Part shown: piece by piece, positions 41,968 through 50,327 of the stretch | Layout of the letters: each line of letters opens with the position of its first letter | Position numbering within the stretch: position 1 is the stretch's first letter | From: Flavobacterium sp. A45 | GTDB taxonomy: Bacteria; Bacteroidota; Bacteroidia; Flavobacteriales; Flavobacteriaceae | Direction: 5' to 3' | DNA length: 55,941 bases | Assembly (NCBI RefSeq): GCF_002001005.1 | Contig: NZ_MUNX01000092.1 | Coordinates: 1-55,941 of the forward strand | Program-made: the position numbers and the translations under genes | The notes under the pieces: model-generated | The model's database searches: none | The model's input: the letters and a program-made list of their open reading frames with translations, nothing else | What the model was told of the DNA's origin: nothing

Positions 41968-42564
41968 TTATTTTTTTATTAGATTTTCTATTTCATTTAT
42001 TAAATCCACTTATTCTTGTCATTCTTCAAATCCAGGATTTTTTTAACTGATTTGATAAAGTGGATCGTATGTTGAGAAATAAGTGAATTTATCTTTTTGA
42101 GTTATTTCAAAACTTTCATCAACACTGTCACTTCTTGTGCTTACTTTCAGAAATCCTTCGTCAGTTTCAACTCTTTCAATATTAAATTGATTTTTATCAA
42201 TATTAATTTTGTTTTCGGCAACAATTTTATGAATACAATTCCAATAATCTTGAATTCTTATTTTCGGTATTTTCTTATTTTAATTTTGACTTTTTTAAGA
42301 CTATCATTCGGAAAAAAACGTATCATATCTCAAAACTTCTGCGTTGTTTTGAAAGACAATCAAATTTGAATGTATTCCACCATACCAATAACTTTGAAAA
42401 CCCATTTTTAGAATTAATGAGTTCTCGTCTTTTAGGTTAAGCAAATTAATATAGGGATTTTGACTTTTATTTTTCTCTTTAAACTCAATTTGGGGTATTT
42501 TAAACTCTTGCGAAAAACAAATAAAATTAAACAAGAGCAATATTATGATGTTTAGTTTTTTCAT
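41968..42564 (-). pseudogene. Secreted protein, broken by frameshifts and stops
   Basis: The intact N-terminal part (42304-42564) reads MKKLNIIILLLFNFICFSQE and on to LRYDTFF. At the poly-T/A run near 42313 the frame changes and continues PNDSLKKVKIKIRKYR; after a second shift near 42263 it reads IRIQDYWNCIHKIVAENKIN, ERVETDEGFLKVSTRSDSVD and FTYFSTYDPLYQIS, with a stop at 42043. Past it, the same frame still shows NPGFEE, VDLINEIENLIKK with stops between. The signal peptide and the acidic tail indicate a former secreted protein of about 190 residues. It overlaps the upstream FISUMP gene by one base. Confidence 0.75.
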
Positions 42565-43220
42565 TAATTATTTTTGATAAATCTAACATACATTCCATTC
42601 TCTGCTGTATGTGCAGAAACTTCACCTGTAACAGAATTATCTTCTGTCATTAAACCAATGAAATCATTACTATTTTTACTTACCTGTACTTTTGTACTCC
42701 AAAAGAAAACACAATAGTCTAATGGATAAAAATCCATTTCACCCACAGTACTTCTATATCCACCTGGAATTGCGTTAAATTCAGACCTATTATCTCCATC
42801 CCATTTTTTAGATTTTAAATGCAAGCCGGCATTGTCGTAACCTCCAAAAGAAATAATTATTACCTTCCATTCCTTAGATGTGGGAATATGGAATCCTTTA
42901 GGACATATTCCTCTTGGATCATTTACAGCAAATCCATTATAAATTTTTCCAATTTTTTTCTTATTCTTTTCATTATTTTCGTGATAACACCAAGCTGGTT
43001 TTTTTAATTTGCCATACTTTCTCCATTCCTGCATTGTTTTTACTTCGGGTATGATATCACCATTATTGAAATGACTTACATTTAAATTTTCACTTGAGAT
43101 TAAATACTTGTCAATTTTAACTAAATTGTATTTATTTCCATCAATATCGGCAGTTATATTGTTTTGAGATTTGTTAGGAAGAAAGACTAATAGAATGAAT
43201 GATAAAAATAGTTTGTGCAT
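42564..43220 (-). CDS. Secreted FISUMP-domain protein
   Basis: The 218-residue protein begins with a signal peptide (MHKLFLSFILLVFLPNKSQN) and has the Fibrobacter-succinogenes major-paralogous-domain pattern: YNGFAVNDPRGICPKGFHIP, TSKEWKV, GGYDNAGLHLKSKKWDGDNR, NAIPGGYRS and FFWSTKVQVS, ending VRFIKN. The domain occurs in secreted proteins and lipoproteins of Bacteroidota, with unknown function. Its stop overlaps the start of the broken gene downstream (TAATG), so the two were one operon. Confidence 0.88.
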   Translation of the reverse strand: MHKLFLSFILLVFLPNKSQNNITADIDGNKYNLVKIDKYLISSENLNVSHFNNGDIIPEVKTMQEWRKYGKLKKPAWCYHENNEKNKKKIGKIYNGFAVNDPRGICPKGFHIPTSKEWKVIIISFGGYDNAGLHLKSKKWDGDNRSEFNAIPGGYRSTVGEMDFYPLDYCVFFWSTKVQVSKNSNDFIGLMTEDNSVTGEVSAHTAENGMYVRFIKNN

Positions 43221-43330
43221 TTCTTTAGTTATGGTTAGTTAATTGAGTTCTCTTTGGTTTTGTAAAATGTCGCCCAACGTCAGTCTGTGAAAAAACTTCC
43301 GTTTGATTACAAACAAATATAACAAAAAAG

Positions 43331-43555
43331 GTGTGTCAAAACAGGAATTTTCGTATTTTTAAGGATGTAGCATATCACAGTAATTTCCTGCCATCTGATG
43401 TGTATTTCAAGTTAGAAGATGATGTATCTCCCTATAATCAAATACGTCTTGCAGATGCTTTTGCAGCCCATACAGACCTTGTTAGCCTTAGTCACTTAGT
43501 TATCAGCTATGAATCATTCACACTTCTATTGTCTTTGATGATTTTTCTTGTTTAA
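43331..43555 (+). mobile_element. Probable transposase N-terminal remnant (IS1182-like)
   Basis: The frame from 43331 (GTG) reads FRIFKDVAYHSNFLPSDVYF, KLEDDVSPYNQIRLADAFAA and HTDLVSL before running into unrelated hydrophobic sequence. The pattern of LPSDVY, P.NQIRLADAF and DL resembles the N-terminus of IS1182-family transposases (LP.SL.D..P.NH.VR..DAF). The rest of the element is missing. The surrounding 450 bases between 43221 and 43671 contain no intact gene. Confidence 0.4.
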
Positions 43556-43671
43556 AAATATATCTTATATTAAAAAAAGCAACCTTTTTTCTATCTTTAA
43601 AACCTGATTTTAAAATGTAACTCCACTAATTGTAAAACTGCTAAGAAGAAAAATAACACACAAAAATATAA

Positions 43672-44352
43672 ATGATTGAAGAACAATATTTCACAATAAA
43701 ATATACATTTACTGACATTCTAAGAGAAGATTCATTGGGCGACGATCCAAATGACTTTGTAAACAAAATAGAATTTGAGGTCTATGAAACTGACATTTAT
43801 GGAAAGTTATCCGAAGTAATTGCAAAAGGGCAAATCAGTCAAATCCTGTTTGGTCTAGCCATCGATCATGGTTATCCTCTTTTTGAGGTTATGGATGCTT
43901 CTGAATCCATTCTTGATATGTCCGGTATGTTGTTTGAGTTTGATGAAGACAAGGATTTTTGGGACAAACTAGATACCTATTTTGCAGATACGATTCCCCT
44001 AAACCATACAATCTGCTACCTGGAATATTTAGAAATTATTCCCAATTATAGACGAAAAGGAATTGGTAAAAAAATTATAAAAAGTATGATGGAACGATTT
44101 TATGATTCCTGTGGTTTATGGGTTGTGAAGGCCTTTCCAATCCAGCATAGCGGTCTTATTCAAAAAACAACTTTTGAAAATTTGGACCAATGGGATCAAC
44201 AAATGGATTATGATAATTTTGAAAAAGATTTTGAAAAATCTCAATACAAGCTTTTTCACTATTTTCAAGAATTCGGTTTTCAAAATCCGTTTGATATGGA
44301 CTATTTTATTGCTGTACCCTCGTTAGTTATTGGTGACAAAATGCAGCGGTGA
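43672..44352 (+). CDS. GNAT-like acetyltransferase
   Basis: The 226-residue protein has the GNAT core at residues 115-160: ICYLEYLEIIPNYRRKGIGK, with the acetyl-CoA-binding loop RRKGIG and the following helix KKIIKSMMERF. The N-terminal half is acidic (DSLGDDPNDFVNKIEFEVYE). The acetyl acceptor is unknown; such proteins often act on small molecules or toxins. It is the only + strand gene within the reversed cassette array, and no attC-like element is attached to its 3' end on the + strand. Confidence 0.8.
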   Translation: MIEEQYFTIKYTFTDILREDSLGDDPNDFVNKIEFEVYETDIYGKLSEVIAKGQISQILFGLAIDHGYPLFEVMDASESILDMSGMLFEFDEDKDFWDKLDTYFADTIPLNHTICYLEYLEIIPNYRRKGIGKKIIKSMMERFYDSCGLWVVKAFPIQHSGLIQKTTFENLDQWDQQMDYDNFEKDFEKSQYKLFHYFQEFGFQNPFDMDYFIAVPSLVIGDKMQR

Positions 44353-44410
44353 TTTTTCTTTAGTAGTCCTCTGAATACTTTCTAAATTTGAAGAGGTTTT
44401 TTCACAGCCT

Positions 44411-44565
44411 GACATTCTGCTTCTACATTGGGTTTGGGACTAAATTAAGCCCATTCTTTGGATTTTCCACCCGAGTCCCGATAATTAGCGGGACGAACAG
44501 ACGAAGTAAATCATCCCAAACACAAAACCATTCTCAAATTAAGCCAAATACGTTACAGGAGCAAT
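44411..44565 (-). repeat. attC-like element with extra arm
   Basis: The + strand reads TGCTTCTACATTGGGTTTGG and later CAAATTAAGCCAAATACGTT followed by ACAGGAGC. The loop contains a self-complementary arm, GTCCCG-ATAATTAG-CGGGAC, absent from the shorter copies. It follows the stop of the DUF4143 ATPase. Confidence 0.65.
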
Positions 44566-44574
44566 TAGCAATAA

Positions 44575-46023
44575 TTACCAATTGGATTTTATTTCTAATG
44601 TATTAACACCTATGTTATAAGCATAAACGGCTGCTGGAACATAGGTTATGTTTATATTTTCTATGATTTTGTTATCTGATATATCAATGGTAGTTACTAA
44701 TGTGGCTTTGAAATTATTTTGTTTACAGAAATGGATTAAACTATTCAATTCTTGCGGTTTTTCTACATAACGATTACTCCATTTGATTTCGATACACCAT
44801 TGCGGTTTGAATAATTTGTTGTCCAGTAACACAATATCCACTTCTCCTTCGGAGCGTCCCATTTTCCATCGAGCATACTTTAAATCGAGATTTTCACGAT
44901 GCATCCATTGTGAAAAAATAGCTGTTTCGACCATATTGCCTGTTTCTTTGTCCGTTTCCACAATAGGCGAAAACAATGCGGTCCGTAAAGACGAATTGGT
45001 TACATAGACCTTAAAGCTGGTAACTCTTTTGAATTTTTTAGCGTTATCATCAATCTTATGAATCACTTTAATTAAAAATGCCGCTTCCAGATATTCTAAA
45101 TACTTTTTGATAATTTCTTTTGCAATACCACTGTCTTTTCCTAATCGTTCAAAAGAAAATTCATTTCCTGTATTATAGGCTAAATAACTAAAAAAGCTAT
45201 TTAATTCCTGCACGTCTTTGATGCCGTATAAACTAGGTAAATCCCGTAGTAAAACTTTATCTACAATATCATTTTTTACATAGCGGCCCATATCACTTTG
45301 AATCTTTTCGGACAAGACCACTTCGGGATAACCGCCAAAGTTCAGATAGTGAAAAAATTCTTTATTGAATGTTTTGTTGTCGTGCGTAATAAAAAATGGA
45401 ATTTCTTTGCCATTATACAGTATCGTTTTTGATTGTACCAAATGATGCAGCCCTTTTAAATGAATGTATTCATGAAAAGTTAGGGGTGGTAACATAAAAT
45501 CGGTAAAACGACCTGCACCACTTTCTGAGCTTTGCAAGCGTAAGGCAGCTGCAGCCGAACCTGATACCACAAATTTGGTTTTGGGATAAGAATCTACCAA
45601 TACTTTAAGGTGGCGTTCCCAATCATTAAGATATTGAATTTCATCAAAAAAAACAAAACAACCTTCCAGGTGATCCAATTGCACGGCTTCTTTAGCCAAG
45701 AGCAGAATGTCTTCTAAACTCAGGTGCATATAAATAGGATTGTCAATCCCTATGAAAAAGATTTTTTGTGGTTTAATGTTTTCTTTGATTAGTTCTTGAA
45801 TGGTGTGATACATCATTACTGTTTTTCCCACACGGCGTGGTCCCATAAGGACAACGGCTCGTTTGATGTCGGTTTCTTTTACAAAAGGGTAGAACAAATC
45901 AAAATAGAGTCTTTTGGACATATCTTGATAGGTTTGTTGCACATTGCCTGATGCCCACCAAGGGTTTTCGTATTGTAAACGTTCTATTCGTTTGGATGTT
46001 GGAATAACTGTATCAAAACTCAT
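44575..46023 (-). CDS. AAA-family ATPase with DUF4143 domain
   Basis: The 482-residue protein has an AAA_14 core: Walker A is GPRRVGKTV near residue 62, Walker B is LEGCFVFFDEIQYL, and the sensor segment is TKFVVSGSAAAALRL. The C-terminal domain with DIVLLDNKLFKPQWCIEIKW is DUF4143, which is related to PD-(D/E)xK folds (D...E-x-K). Such proteins are abundant in Bacteroidota and archaea; the roles are not established, although they are often in accessory regions. It is followed by an attC-like element, so it is probably a cassette. Confidence 0.9.
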   Translation of the reverse strand: MSFDTVIPTSKRIERLQYENPWWASGNVQQTYQDMSKRLYFDLFYPFVKETDIKRAVVLMGPRRVGKTVMMYHTIQELIKENIKPQKIFFIGIDNPIYMHLSLEDILLLAKEAVQLDHLEGCFVFFDEIQYLNDWERHLKVLVDSYPKTKFVVSGSAAAALRLQSSESGAGRFTDFMLPPLTFHEYIHLKGLHHLVQSKTILYNGKEIPFFITHDNKTFNKEFFHYLNFGGYPEVVLSEKIQSDMGRYVKNDIVDKVLLRDLPSLYGIKDVQELNSFFSYLAYNTGNEFSFERLGKDSGIAKEIIKKYLEYLEAAFLIKVIHKIDDNAKKFKRVTSFKVYVTNSSLRTALFSPIVETDKETGNMVETAIFSQWMHRENLDLKYARWKMGRSEGEVDIVLLDNKLFKPQWCIEIKWSNRYVEKPQELNSLIHFCKQNNFKATLVTTIDISDNKIIENINITYVPAAVYAYNIGVNTLEIKSNW

Positions 46024-46241
46024 AATAGTTCTTGTTTTTACACAAATGTAAAAATAAGTATTTTAAAAATACACTATTTTTACAAAAATGCTATTTTAAG
46101 TTATTTTTAAATACTTTTTAAACCTTAGTTTTTTCAGTTGTACTTAATACCAATATTGTTTAAACGCATCTGTTATGAGAACAAGTTGCATCCTTATTTG
46201 TTTATTAAATGATTAGTTTTATAAAGAAATGAGTCATGAGA

Positions 46242-46460
46242 CTTTGCCTAGGGTAGTGATGAACACTTTGTGGAGCTGGGATAAGTCATTCTCAGAAAAA
46301 GTCGGAAGACTTTTATCCTATTTTCAATTTACGAGAACATTTAAAAAAAAGCAAAGTCAAAACGCATTTGCCTACTGTAGAGACGAACACTTCGTGAAAC
46401 GTATAATAGTTCGAGGTCAGGAGACCGCGAAGAGCTGGTGAACACTTCGTGGAGCTGGGG
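46242..46460. repeat. Dispersed repeat block
   Basis: AAAAAGTCGGAAGACTTTT, AATTTACGAGAACATTTAAA and AACACTTCGTGGAGCTGGGG occur here and again at 55719-55830. A shorter unit (GAACACTT(C/T)GTGGAGCTGGG) repeats three times inside this block. A weak ORF of 70 codons covers it but is not protein-like. Confidence 0.8.
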
Positions 46461-46607
46461 AATAATTTGTTGTAGAAGATGAATACGATGTTGAATAAGT
46501 TTCCTTATTTTCATTGTATCTCATATCAGGTGTGCCATCTTTTTTTAGATGCTGTGCATTAAGGAAAATCCATAAAAATAAAATGATAATAGTAATTTTT
46601 TTTTCAT
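46459..46607 (-). pseudogene. Truncated secreted-protein gene
   Basis: On the - strand the frame reads ITIIILFLWIFLNAQHLKKD, GTPDMRYNENKETYSTSYSS and STTNYS. DGTPDMRY-N--TY belongs to a family of short secreted Bacteroidota proteins. The ATG at 46605-46607 is out of frame because of a nine-A run, and the 3' end runs into the dispersed repeat. Both ends are thus broken. Confidence 0.6.
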
Positions 46608-46656
46608 AATATCCTAATTTACAATGTTTTTTATCTTAGTATTTTAAAAACTTCCT

Positions 46657-46778
46657 ATAAGGTTCCCGCGCATGTAGCTGTTTGAAACTTATGAAACTGA
46701 GTATTTCGGCTAAACGAAAATATGAATTAAAAACATTAATTCTACTAAATTTACAAATAGCAAGAGAAGTGTGTTAAC
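46657..46778 (-). repeat. Weak attC-like element
   Basis: The + strand reads GGTTCCCGCGCATGTAGCTG and ends ATAGCAAGAGAAGTGTGTTA followed by ACTCTAGCC. The ends resemble the canonical GTTCCCGCGCTACAAGC and GTGTGTTA boxes, but the internal stem is poor. It follows the unknown 196-residue gene. Confidence 0.4.
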
Positions 46779-46787
46779 TCTAGCCCA

Positions 46788-47378
46788 TTATTTCCCATTT
46801 GTCCAAAGCAATTTATCTACGATTCTATTTTTACAGATTAAGTTCAAATTTTCCAAATCTTTAAATTCATCATGAATTATGTTTGTTAATGGGTTTGTAT
46901 AATTTATTAAACTTTCGAAAATTGTTTCATTTTGCTTTCTAAATTCAATGAGGTTTTGATTATAAATAGCATATTTATTTTGTTTTTGGTTTAAAGTTTT
47001 TCTTGCCAAACTATCCATTGGGATTATTTCCCAAGGGTTATTTAAAAACAAAATTTTCGAAGCCATTGATGCCATAACATTTCCGCGAGTTAGACCACTA
47101 TTTGCTAGTTTTTGGGCAAACAAATCAACATCATCTGAGTTTTCAGTTTTTATCCATGTAGAAGTTTCGGCTAATAATTTATCTACAGTTCCGCTTAAAA
47201 AATTTCTCACAACTCTAAATTCAATTAAAAATGAATAAAAACTGCCAACATCTTTTTTGATGTAATTCTCAGCAGTAATTTTTCCATTTTTAAAATCTTG
47301 AAATTTCCTGATGTAATTTAAATCTGTTCGATAATAAGTCAGAAAGTTTCCAATAGCTTGAATTTGTTTTGTTGTCAT
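46788..47378 (-). CDS. Unknown cassette-borne protein (weak glycosylase-like motif)
   Basis: The 196-residue protein is helical in its first half (LTYYRTDLNYIRKFQDFKN, FYSFLIEFRVVRNFLSG). The segment GNVMASMASKILFLNNPWEI followed by IPMDSLARKTLN recalls the SK.LHFLNP..IP..DS..RK pattern of small OGG-like/HhH proteins found in accessory loci, but the match is weak. No membrane segment is seen. It is alone in a reversed cassette next to the Septu-like pair, so a defence role is an untested guess. Confidence 0.6.
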   Translation of the reverse strand: MTTKQIQAIGNFLTYYRTDLNYIRKFQDFKNGKITAENYIKKDVGSFYSFLIEFRVVRNFLSGTVDKLLAETSTWIKTENSDDVDLFAQKLANSGLTRGNVMASMASKILFLNNPWEIIPMDSLARKTLNQKQNKYAIYNQNLIEFRKQNETIFESLINYTNPLTNIIHDEFKDLENLNLICKNRIVDKLLWTNGK

Positions 47379-47415
47379 AAATCAATTTTTATACGCAAAA
47401 TGATGTTGAGCTACA

Positions 47416-47590
47416 GTTAAAGTTCTGGTACTACCGCGCTTTTGGGACTAAATTAAACCCATTATTCGGATTTGCCCTCCGAGTTCCGCTAATTAGCGGG
47501 ACGAACAGGCGAAGTAAATCATCCCAAATACAAAACCAATTTTTCAATAAACCTATTGCCCAAATCCGTTGTAATAGTTGTTATTCGCTC
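47416..47590 (-). repeat. attC-like element with extra arm
   Basis: The + strand begins GCTACAGTTAAAGTTCTGGT and ends CCGTTGTAATAGTTGTTATT, with an inserted arm containing CTCCGAGTTCCGCTAATTAG and CGGGACG. It follows the HNH gene and is the third copy with this arm. Confidence 0.7.
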
Positions 47591-47616
47591 GCCTTTATTT
47601 GTTTAACCAATGCTTC

Positions 47617-48279
47617 CTAATTATTATCAAATAAATGAATAAAGCATTCTTTTCGAGTACCAGCAAACATATTTATTAATTCTTTTTGAACTTCGGGATA
47701 TTCTTCGAAAGCGTTCATCCAAATGGACCAAAATCCAGTCTTTAAAGATAAATCTACGATCGTTTCAATATCGCATTTTTCATCAATGTATTTTTGTCTA
47801 TATTTTTTTCCAAGTTCCCAAGCTTGCTTTCTCTCCTGCCATCTATCATCTTTTGTGCTATAATGAGCATGACCAGGTCTTCGATCTAAACCTATTAAAC
47901 TGATAAGTTCTTTTATTTTTTGTTTCAGAGGCTCGTTAATATTTTCTTTTACCACAATTAGCCCACTTTCGAGATATTCAAATACTGAAAAAGTATTGTC
48001 TAAATGCGGAAGTATTATATTTTCAAAGTTTATTTCTTTTACTCCTTTAATGGAATTACAATTTTTACAAGCTAATAGAAAATTAATCCATAAAAACTCT
48101 TTATCCTTATGTGAGTCTTTATCTTCAATATGCTCGACATCTAAGGATGAGCTAAATCCTTCACGCTCACAATAGCTACAAAAATTACCAATTGCTTCTA
48201 TTAAATTGGGTTTAGCATTACCGTAAGGATTATATTCAAGTTCGTTATTTGCATATAATGTTTTATCTAAAGGTCTCAT
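47617..48279 (-). CDS. ptuB: HNH endonuclease of Septu-like system
   Basis: The 220-residue protein contains an HNH domain with two zinc-binding Cys pairs: FCSYCEREGF and ACKNCNSIKG, and the metal-binding HIEDKDSHKD between. The Cys-x-x-Cys...His-Ile-Glu...Cys-x-x-Cys arrangement is typical of PtuB-type nucleases. The start overlaps the stop of the upstream ATPase gene by 4 bases (ATGA), which indicates translational coupling. The pair is followed by an attC-like element and should act on phage or host DNA. No reverse transcriptase or ncRNA gene accompanies it, so a retron is excluded here. Confidence 0.85.
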   Translation of the reverse strand: MRPLDKTLYANNELEYNPYGNAKPNLIEAIGNFCSYCEREGFSSSLDVEHIEDKDSHKDKEFLWINFLLACKNCNSIKGVKEINFENIILPHLDNTFSVFEYLESGLIVVKENINEPLKQKIKELISLIGLDRRPGHAHYSTKDDRWQERKQAWELGKKYRQKYIDEKCDIETIVDLSLKTGFWSIWMNAFEEYPEVQKELINMFAGTRKECFIHLFDNN

Positions 48280-49589
48280 ACGCCTAACTCCGATTTACGT
48301 TCCGCTTGCATTAATGCAACATAAACAGGGTCATCATTGAATTCAAGCTCTAGAGAATCTAGTTCTTTTTTTAACTCATTCGTTGCTATATCATCATTTG
48401 ATTTTTTACCTTGTTCAATCAGATCAAAATATTTTGCTGCTATTTCTTGATACTTATTAAAACGCAAACTTCGATGAGCATTTTCAACATCCATTTCTTC
48501 TTCGGCTATTTCTTCAATACTTTTAGTAAAAGGATCTTCATTTGGAGTTCCACCATCTAAATTAATTACTTCTTCGGCTCGCAATGATTGAATAATAAAT
48601 GGAGAATGTGTTGTAACAATAAATTGAATATTAGGAAAAGTTTCTTTTAAATCGTCAACGATTCTTTTTTGCCATTTTGGATGCAAATGCATATCAATTT
48701 CATCAATTAAAACAATCCCTTTTGTATCCAAAACTGCTCTCTCTCCTAAATGTGGATTGAGTTTGATAGCTCGATAAGCTATATCCGCCGTTAAACTAAT
48801 TATTCCTTTATAACCATCACTAAAATTTCTTAAGGGAGTCCATTTTTCATTATGATCTTTACCTAATAAGTCATCTAATCCCCAATGAAAATGAATTTCT
48901 TGCCAATCAGGAACCATTGATGTAATTGAGTTTTTAAAGGCAATATATAAAGCTTTATCTTTATTGAATTTCAGTATGTTATCTTCATATGTTTTAAACC
49001 AATTTAAGAATTTCTGTTCAATTGAACGAGGGTCTAAACAGGCATAATATCCGTCTAATCTAGAACCTATTCTTTCGTATTCTATCTTTTTTTCTTTACC
49101 ACCTTCTTTTATTTTTTCATAAATTTGCCCCCATAAACGTCCAGTTGTATGATATGCTATTAATGGCAAATCCTCATTTGTTTTTAGTTTATCTAAAACT
49201 TCTCGACCGTACTTTTTTAAATCGGTTGCATCTCTAACAGTTAAGTTTTTTGCACCTACTTTTTGTTCTCTTTTCCAAGAAATACAATCGTCTATATTTT
49301 CGATACAAAAAGTACCACTTAAAATGACATCTGAAAATTCTATATTATCATCAGAAATAATTACTTTTCTAATCTCATCCTTTAATAAGGGTCTTGATTT
49401 TGTTCCCTTGAGACCAAAAGAAGCGGTTGTATTCATAAGAAATGTTCCCATTCCAATTGATATTGCATCTAGAATTGATGATTTTCCTGTTCCATTTTCT
49501 CCAATAAGGACATTAAATTGAGAATTGAATTCAAAGTCTCTATTTTCTATTCCCTTGAAGTTTTCTATATGAATATTATTAATCTTCAT
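48276..49589 (-). CDS. ptuA: PtuA-like AAA ATPase of Septu-like system
   Basis: The 437-residue protein is an SMC/RecF-type AAA ATPase. It opens MKINNIHIENFKGIENRDFE and has Walker A GENGTGKSS near residue 35, a signature region near FSDGYKGIISLT, Walker B GIVLIDEIDMHLHPKWQKRI, and IQFIVTTHSPFIIQSLRAEE at the C-terminal part. The acidic C-terminus (EIAEEEMDVEN) fits PtuA-like ATPases. It should form an oligomer that controls the HNH nuclease encoded downstream. It starts 383 bases from the next attC-like element on the right. Confidence 0.88.
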   Translation of the reverse strand: MKINNIHIENFKGIENRDFEFNSQFNVLIGENGTGKSSILDAISIGMGTFLMNTTASFGLKGTKSRPLLKDEIRKVIISDDNIEFSDVILSGTFCIENIDDCISWKREQKVGAKNLTVRDATDLKKYGREVLDKLKTNEDLPLIAYHTTGRLWGQIYEKIKEGGKEKKIEYERIGSRLDGYYACLDPRSIEQKFLNWFKTYEDNILKFNKDKALYIAFKNSITSMVPDWQEIHFHWGLDDLLGKDHNEKWTPLRNFSDGYKGIISLTADIAYRAIKLNPHLGERAVLDTKGIVLIDEIDMHLHPKWQKRIVDDLKETFPNIQFIVTTHSPFIIQSLRAEEVINLDGGTPNEDPFTKSIEEIAEEEMDVENAHRSLRFNKYQEIAAKYFDLIEQGKKSNDDIATNELKKELDSLELEFNDDPVYVALMQAERKSELGV

Positions 49590-49971
49590 TTGTTAAAAAA
49601 TTTAATGCGTAAATATAGGAAATATAGATTTAATCAGGATACACTTCTAATTTGTTGTTTGACTTTACTTTGTTTAACCTTTAATCGTGATATGAAAAAT
49701 AAATGCATCTGAAACTCTTATATCATTTATATATCAACTTTGTTCAACATATTTTAAATTTGTCGATAATCTTTGTTTTTTTTGTATTCTTGCTCGGTTT
49801 TTTGGCGTACTATGGCAATGTTCTGATACTTCATAGAAAGAAATCAAACGTGTAGCGCGATCGGGATCTTTCGCTCTAGTGTTAAGGTAAAATAATAGAT
49901 TATATATTTTTTTAATTTCCAAAAATAAATTTTATTTGTTGAATTCTCTTCGGTTCTATTTGCATTATCGC
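49590..49971. other. Cassette leader region, no clear gene
   Basis: This 382-base gap upstream of ptuA holds AT-rich sequence and a 62-codon - frame that is not protein-like. TTTTTTGTATTC and a possible promoter for the ptuA-ptuB pair may lie here, but no motif is decisive. Confidence 0.4.
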
Positions 49972-50100
49972 CAACGTTCTCGTGCTACAGCGGGTTTGGG
50001 ACTAAATTAAGCCCATTCTTCGGATTTGCCAAATCTTCCAATACAAACCAATTTTTCCATTAAGCCAAATCCCCAAATTGCTTGTAGCGTGTGTTATGCG
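49972..50100 (-). repeat. attC-like element
   Basis: The + strand begins CAACGTTCTCGTGCTACAGC and ends TTGCTTGTAGCGTGTGTTAT. It is nearly identical in layout to the copies at 53343 and 54515 and follows the KTSC gene by 11 bases. Confidence 0.8.
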
Positions 50101-50111
50101 TTCGCCTTTTT

Positions 50112-50324
50112 TTACCCAACTTGTGATTCTGAATACTGTCCTTTAATATTCGCATTAAAGAATTTTCCGCACGAACCTGAAGATTTCATTTCATAAAATA
50201 GACTTTCGGCGACGTCAAAATATTGCCAAATAACACCATTATTAAATTCAAATTCTAATGTTGATGATGAACTATCGAAACCGTAACTTCTAATCATTGA
50301 TGATTCTACGTATTCTCTTTCCAT
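50112..50324 (-). CDS. KTSC-domain protein
   Basis: The 70-residue protein has the KTSC pattern: SSMIRSYGFDSSSSTLEFEF, NNGVIWQYFDVAESLFYEMK and GSCGKFFNANIKGQY. The domain is small and beta-rich, often next to nucleic-acid enzymes; its role is unknown. It is 3 bases from the HerA gene upstream on the same strand, so it is part of the defence operon, as a third component not usual for the two-gene Sir2-HerA system. Confidence 0.9.
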   Translation of the reverse strand: MEREYVESSMIRSYGFDSSSSTLEFEFNNGVIWQYFDVAESLFYEMKSSGSCGKFFNANIKGQYSESQVG

Positions 50325-50327
50325 ATT

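Noticed and set aside
46229..46441. 70-codon + frame starting MSHETLPRVV
   Set aside because: It lies entirely inside the dispersed repeat shared with 55719-55830, where the frame is not conserved.
47617..49589. Retron or PARIS system
   Set aside because: There is no reverse transcriptase or msr/msd RNA, and the second gene is an HNH nuclease, not a TOPRIM protein.
49734..49922. 62-codon - frame in the ptuA leader
   Set aside because: No start context, no recognisable pattern, and it ends short of the attC-like element.
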